Below are positions 18,201 to 18,988 of a stretch of DNA of 18,988 nucleotides, in pieces (positions within the stretch are counted from its first letter, which is position 1; each line of letters starts with the position of its first letter). The stretch covers positions 1-18,988 of the forward strand of contig JBBRNO010000132.1 in the NCBI GenBank assembly GCA_038230275.1, written 5' to 3'. This DNA is from JANXXV01 sp038230275. Lineage in GTDB: Bacteria; Acidobacteriota; Terriglobia; Bryobacterales; Bryobacteraceae. The notes beneath the pieces were generated by a model. That model was given only the letters and a program-made list of their open reading frames with translations. It searched no databases and was not told the DNA's origin. The position numbers and the translations under genes are program-made.

Positions 18201-18988
18201 GTATCCGGTACGAATCCCTTTCTCCTGCGAAGGATTCATTCAGGACAACTCGGGCTAGAACCTCTCCTTCGGCGGCGAACAATTGATGAATCCCTTGGAT
18301 GGACGTTCCCAAGTCGATGCCGGCGGCAGTTAGGTCCTTGTAGAAGTCAGTGGAATCGACGGGTCTGGTGATTCGCTCCCGCAGCGCGTCGAAGTTGAGA
18401 TCAGTTGCCAGAGTTGCGGTCCGAACGAGCGTTCCTGAGGCGTGCCGAAGCCAACGCTGCACACCAGGCTCCGGTTGGGTAAGGATTTGGAAGCGGCACT
18501 CCTGGTCATCGGAGTTCGGATCGGAGTTGCTATCGAGGATCACTTGCAGCCGGAACGCGCTATCTGGAGCGGGGAACCGGATTGGCTCGTTGATTTGTAG
18601 ATCGCGGATCGCGACGTACTCAGCGGGAGGACCCACTCTTGCATACGCATCTAGCGCTAGCTCAATGTAGACAGACGCTGGAGCTACCGGAACGCCCAGG
18701 ACGCGGTGTTCGGCGACGAAGGGCAACGCCCGAAGGTCAAGCGTAGTTTCAAAGATTGGGATTGCCACGTTGACACGGGTGAGCGCTAAACCGGACGCGG
18801 ACTCAGCAGTGATAAAGCGTTGCGGTTTGGATTCGTCGAACCAATACCGTTGGCGTTGAAACGGATACGTGGGCAGAGCGACCCGCTTCCTGCTCCCGGC
18901 CGCGTACATCCCCTTCCAATCCAGATCCACTCCACCGACATACAAATCCCCCACCGCCTCCGCCAACTGTTGCCGCTCTCCTCTCCCT
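15214..18988 (-). CDS. Type I polyketide synthase, 3' part: (KS-AT)-DH-cMT-KR-ACP, 5' end outside the window
   Basis: The frame is open to the window edge and begins inside the post-AT linker (RVALPTYPFQRQRYW), so KS and AT must lie beyond base 18988. The TTG at 18966 is not a real start. Numbering from 18966: DH about 70-335 with HxxxGxxxxP (His87, Gly91, Pro96) and Asp261/Gln265; the YGPxF motif is replaced by LGTSI. C-methyltransferase about 390-700: SAM motif EIGAGTGG at 534-541, His611 in ANCLHATTDL and Glu637 in LLLLEGT, the expected catalytic dyad. KR structural part about 710-865; catalytic part about 880-1100: TGGLGNLG, Ser1013, Tyr1026, Asn1030; the LDD position reads FDR (969-971), with the central Asp kept. 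ACP about 1145-1216: Ser1179 in GMDSL. No ER. The tail LSEDDLAGLLANALKG probably docks on the next PKS. Expected product: an alpha-methyl-alpha,beta-enoyl thioester. Confidence 0.95.
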   Translation of the reverse strand, partial: GRGERQQLAEAVGDLYVGGVDLDWKGMYAAGSRKRVALPTYPFQRQRYWFDESKPQRFITAESASGLALTRVNVAIPIFETTLDLRALPFVAEHRVLGVPVAPASVYIELALDAYARVGPPAEYVAIRDLQINEPIRFPAPDSAFRLQVILDSNSDPNSDDQECRFQILTQPEPGVQRWLRHASGTLVRTATLATDLNFDALRERITRPVDSTDFYKDLTAAGIDLGTSIQGIHQLFAAEGEVLARVVLNESFAGERDSYRIHPAFLDSWFQVFGAAVWQSATSRGPAPVRALTSIQSFQCLPHPPTSVWIHATLAGDFSVFDETGTLLAHATGLRVQPIRALAAAVPVQPMEDWFYSLNWVPKPIAIEAQAGSIVSNGDFVSGLSRRAAGLRKQHGLDLYDQFRPRMDRLVSGYITEALQELSASDEIAGRQRQLFGRVQQILAEDGMSPDAPERLSTLLRDFPQFVAELALTARCGSSLAAVLRGQSDPLQLLFPDGDTSALEDLYVHSPGAKVFNPLVADAISAALHAKPNQKLRILEIGAGTGGTTTFVAPVLAGFDVEYTFTDVSPLFLEAARAKFAQYPFFDFRMLDIELAPDAQGFERESYDIVLAANCLHATTDLRATLAHVRELLAPGGLLLLLEGTRPERWVDVTFGMTEGWWRFSDRDLRPDYPLLSRPTWLSLLSECGFETPVAVVPNEESQQALLVASRAPRPIGKWLLVGDSLKRGALHDRITAAGGACLAIAADQLLSSLSGETFDRLVVFAPADESLAAQLAAGAQVLEALPLLANTKLWLVTEGAQPGLPGTAIDPAQSVLWGIGRTIALEFPGLWGGLVDLDSADLLFAQIFHADGEDQVAFRDGVRYVARLERRPAPPLAKPAFRADALYLITGGLGNLGLRLAEWMVHHGARKLMLVGRTNRREGRNAVAIERLQALGAELTFVSADVSNPASLEILRAALAGQDLRGVFHTAALFDRAPLTPHDPARFAAVVLPKAQGAMLLHELTREAQLDFFVLFSSTTSLLSVANMGAYCAANQFLDSFAEWRRRQGLPALSINWGVWDELQDVPAEEVQNYLRAGMIPMPADTALAALGHLMATSATQATIAQIDWTRLRAAYSQRKRKPLLEQLSNRHLIACKTPDRAPSPAPITGSVVEIVRAEAAAVLGLTADEVDPKSGLFELGMDSLMSVDLKSRLETRFGRKLPTTLTFNYPNVVALAGFLSGPPAAPKPMVPMAPPDLSEDDLAGLLANALKGID
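15223..15228 (-). promoter_or_regulatory. Ribosome binding site for the second PKS gene
   Basis: AAAGGA on the minus strand, in the final codons of the upstream PKS and 8 nt before ATG 15214. With the TAATG overlap it supports this start and translational coupling. Confidence 0.5.

Noticed and set aside
18964..18966. TTG as the true start of the first PKS
   Set aside because: The frame is open to the window edge and already encodes the post-AT linker there, so the gene must start further upstream.

Overview
The window looks like a chromosomal segment from an Acidobacteriota of the Solibacter/Bryobacter type. This is inferred from three protein classes together: a C-terminal domain of the TIGR03437 kind (named for Solibacter), a Planctomycete-type cytochrome (PSCyt1) protein, and a DUF1501-type remnant. 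No rRNA, tRNA, CRISPR array, transposase or integrase was seen.

Left part (1-7.5 kb) is accessory and partly decayed. It holds: the N-terminus of a secreted PSCyt1 heme protein on the minus strand, leaving the window at base 1; the 3' remnant of a DUF1501 gene on the plus strand; a translationally coupled minus-strand pair encoding a zinc-dependent medium-chain dehydrogenase and an RraA-like protein; a secreted AGE-family plus TIGR03437 gene broken by in-frame stops (TGA, TAG, and a third TAG near the natural end); and a plus-strand pair encoding an SRPBCC/AHSA1-like protein and an exported TPR protein.

Right part (7.5-19 kb) is one minus-strand biosynthetic operon. Transcription order is a 5'-truncated PKS (post-AT linker, DH, C-methyltransferase, KR, ACP), then a complete fully reducing PKS module (KS-AT-DH-ER-KR-ACP), then a stand-alone NRPS-type condensation (C) domain. 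The junctions overlap by 1 nt (TAATG) and 4 nt (GTGA), each with a Shine-Dalgarno sequence inside the upstream gene, so the three proteins are probably made together and act in this order.

Inferred chemistry: the first module makes an alpha-methyl, alpha,beta-unsaturated thioester. The second adds a malonyl-derived, fully saturated two-carbon unit. The C domain then transfers the chain to an unknown amine or alcohol. No thioesterase, adenylation domain or carrier protein follows the C domain here, which makes it the main candidate for chain release. The cluster's 5' part (KS-AT of the first PKS, promoter, loading genes) lies beyond base 18988. Its 3' border is the 29-bp gap to the convergent TPR gene.
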